Source of the DNA: a bacterium UBP3_UBA6266
Lineage (GTDB): Bacteria > Auribacterota > UBA6266
Assembly (NCBI GenBank): GCA_002440765.1
Contig: DJVC01000071.1
Coordinates: forward strand, 1 to 9,186
DNA length: 9,186 bases
Direction of reading: 5' to 3'
Position numbers and translations under genes: made by a program. Shown in pieces: positions 6,916 to 9,186 of the stretch (position 1 is the first letter of the stretch; every line of letters starts with the position of its first letter). Below the pieces are notes generated by a model. The model saw only the letters and a list, made by a program, of their open reading frames with translations. It had not been told where the DNA came from and ran no database searches.

Positions 6916-8982
6916 TCAGTTTGAATATTTCAGACCCGGCAAATATCCGCCTTCCACATCCGAAACAATACAGCCGAAACCCGCTTTTTCCTTGTTTTCC
7001 GGTGTTCCAACCAGAAAACAAATCCTGTTTTTTCCCTTTTTGATATAAAAAGCCGAAACATCGAGCACTTTGTCATTATTGACATATAAAGCCTTCAGCA
7101 CCGCGTTCCCATCAATTTTTATTTTTACCGCGCAGGCTTTATCCGAATAAATATCTGTTTTAAGAAGATATATCCTGTTTTCCGCGGGAAGAATCAGTTT
7201 TCTACCCCATATATCGTATCCCGCCGCCATTCTCATCAGGTTATCCACCCTAGAAATATTGGCTTCCGCGCCGGACAGGTCTTTAAACGGCCCGAAAACA
7301 TAAATATCCTTAATATACCGCAGGTAATTTTCGGTTTCATAAATCTGAGAGCTTATCATCTTTCTTAAAACGGCATTCCCGACACTGTAATACCTGTTTT
7401 TCAGATAAAATATGAACAGGTCCCCTTCTTCTGATAAAAGGCGGTTCTTTTTACGTATAACATCGGGCGACAAATTTAACATCCACTGCTTTATTTCACT
7501 CTCACCGGCAAGAGTTATTGAAGAATCCACGCCTCTGCAGAAATCAAAAAAATAAACCTCTTTAAGAAAATTTTCCGATTGCGAAACTATATAAGGATCC
7601 GAAAAACCGGGAATGGAATTTTCCAGCATATTTTTCGCCGAATAAAAATTTCCTCTTTTTACTTCCAGAAAAATTTCTTTAAACCTGAGGTATTGTTCGC
7701 CTGTATTGTCCTTAATAACAAGGCGCGCTCTCGGATTCCCTATATAAATATGCTTCCACGGAATGTCAAACCTTCCTCTGAAAAGTCCTCTTTTTGTCTG
7801 GAAAGCCTGTCCGAAGGATTTGCCTTCCGCCAGGTCTTTTACGGCGTAATAAGAAAACTGGAAGGACTGAGCGTAGGGCTCAAAAATAGACCCCACATAA
7901 AAATATGCCCCCTGGCTGAGCCACCTTCCGCATATGGTATCTTTATCCCTCGGGTCGCGCGCGGAATTACTGTGCGCGAAATAAACACAACAGGGGTCGC
8001 ATGAGGGGATATCATCCGGACTTCCGCTTCCGCCCCAGTCACGGGGACCCCCGCCCGTATTGACCCATACAAAATCCGCCGCTAACCCGTCTCTGACAAT
8101 GCTCCTCCAGTAACCCACATCCGCCTGCGGGGCGGAAATATTCAGTGTGACCATTTTATCAAATAACATCCATGCCCCGTAGCCTGTCTGAAGTTTCCAG
8201 TCCGGAGACCACAAATCAAAGAAAAGTGATTTCTCCGCCTCAAGAAACAGAGAACACATCGCCTGATATAAAGAAGCCCCTTCTTCGACTTCAACAAGCC
8301 TGCCGACAAAAGCGTATACATCGGAATCCGTCATTTTCTCTCGCCCTATGGCATCATCAACACTCATACTGCGCTCGTAAATATAAGGCAAATCCCCCGC
8401 AACCGTAATATATTCAATGCCGCCGCGCCCCGAATAGTTATAACCCCGATCCCTGATAAACTGAAGAATGGAATTCCTTAAAGAGTCAACTTCATCGAAT
8501 GTAAGTTTATCATTCATCGTCCGGCCGTAATCGAACATAAAAATGTCCTGTTTGTAAAAAGCGGCAAGGGCGACTCCGGCCATTAATTCCTTCGAGCTCC
8601 GGCCTGTAACAACTATTCCGTCAACGGGTTTCCCCCTCCCCAGCAGCTTATAATACATTTTAAAACCTTCGCCCGGAGATATATCTCTTATATTTTTCCC
8701 GGTCAGCGATGCAGCTAATGCCCTGAAAATATTATCTGCCGTTACACCTCCTACATTTCTTTTGCCCGCCTTTTCCACAACATCGGGTTTGTACGCGGAA
8801 ATAAATTTTTGCGAATACCTGCTTTCGCCGATAAAAACCGGGAATTTCTTTTCGGGTGACCATTCGCCGAGGTAATAAAGGAAAGTTTCTTCATCCGGCA
8901 CGATAACGACTTTCTTCTCACAAAAAGCCGTTGTCTCAGCAAAAAGAAACAGAAGAAAAAATAGATGTAAAACCCTGTTCAT
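6916..8982 (-). CDS. Secreted protein with caspase/gingipain-like middle region and C-terminal beta-sandwich
   Basis: I do not recognise this 688-residue protein as a named gene. Residues 1-19 are a signal peptide (MNRVLHLFFLLFLFAETTA). Residues 185-425 resemble the alpha/beta layout of C25 (gingipain-like) peptidases and the exosortase-associated TIGR03790 family: strand GGIEYITVAGD, then TDSDVYAFVGRL at 218-229, strand FVWVNTGGGPRDWGG at 304-318, strand CCVYFAHSNSARDP at 331-344, then GRWLSQGA (352-359), YVGSIFEPY (362-370), a helix with AEGKSFGQAF, and PWKHIYIGNPRARL (408-421). The usual GHG and xxC catalytic spots read as GGG (310-312) and HSNS (337-340), so peptidase activity is doubtful. 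Residues 430-560 look helical. Residues 561-675 look like a beta-sandwich (YVFGPF, ALYVNNDKVL, KKGKNRICFLVG), as in carbohydrate-binding modules. It is the first gene of the operon, and its start has no clear Shine-Dalgarno. The fold assignment is inference. Confidence 0.8.
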   Translation of the reverse strand: MNRVLHLFFLLFLFAETTAFCEKKVVIVPDEETFLYYLGEWSPEKKFPVFIGESRYSQKFISAYKPDVVEKAGKRNVGGVTADNIFRALAASLTGKNIRDISPGEGFKMYYKLLGRGKPVDGIVVTGRSSKELMAGVALAAFYKQDIFMFDYGRTMNDKLTFDEVDSLRNSILQFIRDRGYNYSGRGGIEYITVAGDLPYIYERSMSVDDAIGREKMTDSDVYAFVGRLVEVEEGASLYQAMCSLFLEAEKSLFFDLWSPDWKLQTGYGAWMLFDKMVTLNISAPQADVGYWRSIVRDGLAADFVWVNTGGGPRDWGGSGSPDDIPSCDPCCVYFAHSNSARDPRDKDTICGRWLSQGAYFYVGSIFEPYAQSFQFSYYAVKDLAEGKSFGQAFQTKRGLFRGRFDIPWKHIYIGNPRARLVIKDNTGEQYLRFKEIFLEVKRGNFYSAKNMLENSIPGFSDPYIVSQSENFLKEVYFFDFCRGVDSSITLAGESEIKQWMLNLSPDVIRKKNRLLSEEGDLFIFYLKNRYYSVGNAVLRKMISSQIYETENYLRYIKDIYVFGPFKDLSGAEANISRVDNLMRMAAGYDIWGRKLILPAENRIYLLKTDIYSDKACAVKIKIDGNAVLKALYVNNDKVLDVSAFYIKKGKNRICFLVGTPENKEKAGFGCIVSDVEGGYLPGLKYSN

Positions 8983-8992
8983 TTATCAGAAA

Positions 8993-9020
8993 ATAATACA
9001 TCAAACAAACATAAAATCAA
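8993..9020 (-). promoter_or_regulatory. Candidate sigma70-type promoter of the exosortase operon
   Basis: On the minus strand, TTGATT (9020-9015) and TATTAT (8998-8993) are separated by 16 nt. They match the -35 and -10 consensus at four and five of six positions. Transcription would start near 8986, only about 3-4 nt before the ATG at 8982, which implies an almost leaderless mRNA. The region is AT-rich, so a chance match is possible. Confidence 0.45.
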
Positions 9021-9036
9021 AGTTATTAAATAACTT
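9020..9036. promoter_or_regulatory. 17-bp perfect palindrome, candidate operator
   Basis: AAGTTATTAAATAACTT is a perfect inverted repeat with 8-bp arms around one central base. It sits between the -35 boxes of the two divergent candidate promoters, touching the operon's -35 at 9020 and ending 4 nt before the tRNA's -35 at 9041. The placement is typical of a dimeric regulator's site. AT-rich DNA produces palindromes easily, so function is inferred. Confidence 0.4.
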
Positions 9037-9040
9037 GTGC

Positions 9041-9069
9041 TTGTCCTTCTTTATGTTTTATATTATATT
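9041..9069 (+). promoter_or_regulatory. Candidate tRNA promoter
   Basis: TTGTCC (9041-9046) and TATATT (9064-9069) are spaced by exactly 17 nt. They lie 17 nt before the first base of the tRNA, so transcription would begin about 10 nt upstream of the mature 5' end. This is normal geometry for a bacterial tRNA promoter. Confidence 0.55.
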
Positions 9070-9086
9070 TCTTTTCCTGTACTAAT

Positions 9087-9162
9087 GGGGCCGTAGCTCA
9101 GATGGAAGAGCGCTAGAATCGCACTCTAGAGGCCGTGGGTTCGACTCCCATCGGCTCCACCA
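9087..9162 (+). tRNA. tRNA-Ala (anticodon CGC)
   Basis: This is a complete 76-nt cloverleaf. The acceptor stem GGGGCCG pairs with CGGCTCC and includes the G3:U70 wobble pair, the identity element for alanyl-tRNA synthetase. The D stem is GCTC/GAGC. The anticodon stem CTAGA/TCTAG encloses the loop ATCGCAC, giving anticodon CGC, which reads GCG (Ala). The T stem is GTGGG/CCCAT with loop TTCGACT. The discriminator base is A, and CCA is encoded at 9160-9162. Anticodon and acceptor identity agree. The gene is divergent from the exosortase operon. Confidence 0.97.
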
Positions 9163-9184
9163 GTGAACCACACAGGGTTCACTG
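9161..9184 (+). terminator. Hairpin directly after tRNA-Ala, possible terminator stem
   Basis: CAGTGAACC (9161-9169) pairs perfectly with GGTTCACTG (9176-9184) around a 6-nt loop. The 9-bp stem begins within the encoded CCA end. It may be the stem of a rho-independent terminator for the tRNA, but the window stops 2 nt later, so no T-run can be seen. Alternatives are a processing structure or part of a repeat. Confidence 0.45.
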
Positions 9185-9186
9185 CA

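Noticed and set aside
7579..8004. Plus-strand open frame of 141 codons
   Set aside because: It is antisense to the secreted protein's best-conserved motifs, so it is better explained as a shadow.
1..9186. CRISPR arrays, insertion sequences, rRNA, riboswitches
   Set aside because: I saw no spaced direct repeats, transposase-like protein, terminal inverted repeats, rRNA motifs or leader structure matching a known riboswitch.

Overview
The window is a minus-strand polysaccharide/exosortase operon, read from right (about 9000) to left (past position 1), with one tRNA gene pointing the other way at the right edge. The host is probably a Gram-negative, diderm bacterium: the window encodes an outer-membrane beta-barrel protein with a signal peptide and a C-terminal Phe, an exosortase, and a Wzz/GumC-type inner-membrane protein. 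By eye the base composition is moderately AT-rich, with heavy use of AAA/ATA/TTT codons. The style of the locus (exosortase, EpsI, FecR-domain protein, GT39-type transferase, barrel) recalls uncultured lineages such as Omnitrophota or related phyla, but I cannot assign a taxon from the sequence alone.

Layout in transcription order: (1) 8982-6916, a large secreted protein with a caspase/gingipain-like middle region and a C-terminal beta-sandwich; (2) 6893-5220, a GT39/PMT-type membrane glycosyltransferase; (3) 5213-4368, a stand-alone exosortase with an intact Cys/Arg/His triad; (4) 4386-3724, EpsI; (5) 3724-2558, a periplasmic FecR-domain protein; (6) 2514-1339, an outer-membrane beta-barrel protein; (7) 1259 to beyond position 1, a Wzz/GumC chain-length regulator cut by the window edge. 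Genes 2 to 5 are tightly packed: a 6-nt gap between 2 and 3, a 19-nt overlap between 3 and 4, and a 1-nt TAATG overlap between 4 and 5. Translation is probably coupled there. A strong hairpin with a short U-run lies between genes 6 and 7.

Together the genes fit an exosortase-coupled exopolysaccharide system. The GT39 protein would move sugar from a lipid carrier on the periplasmic side. Wzz/GumC would set chain length and help export. The barrel would sit in the outer membrane. Exosortase and EpsI would process C-terminally sorted surface proteins. None of the complete proteins in this window carries a recognisable PEP-CTERM tail, so the substrates must be encoded elsewhere.

The 104-nt gap between the first operon gene and tRNA-Ala(CGC) holds two back-to-back candidate promoters with a 17-bp perfect palindrome between them. 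No stretch over 300 bases lacks a gene. The most unusual item is the first gene: its middle domain looks like a peptidase fold related to gingipains or the TIGR03790 family, but the expected catalytic residues do not appear in their usual places.
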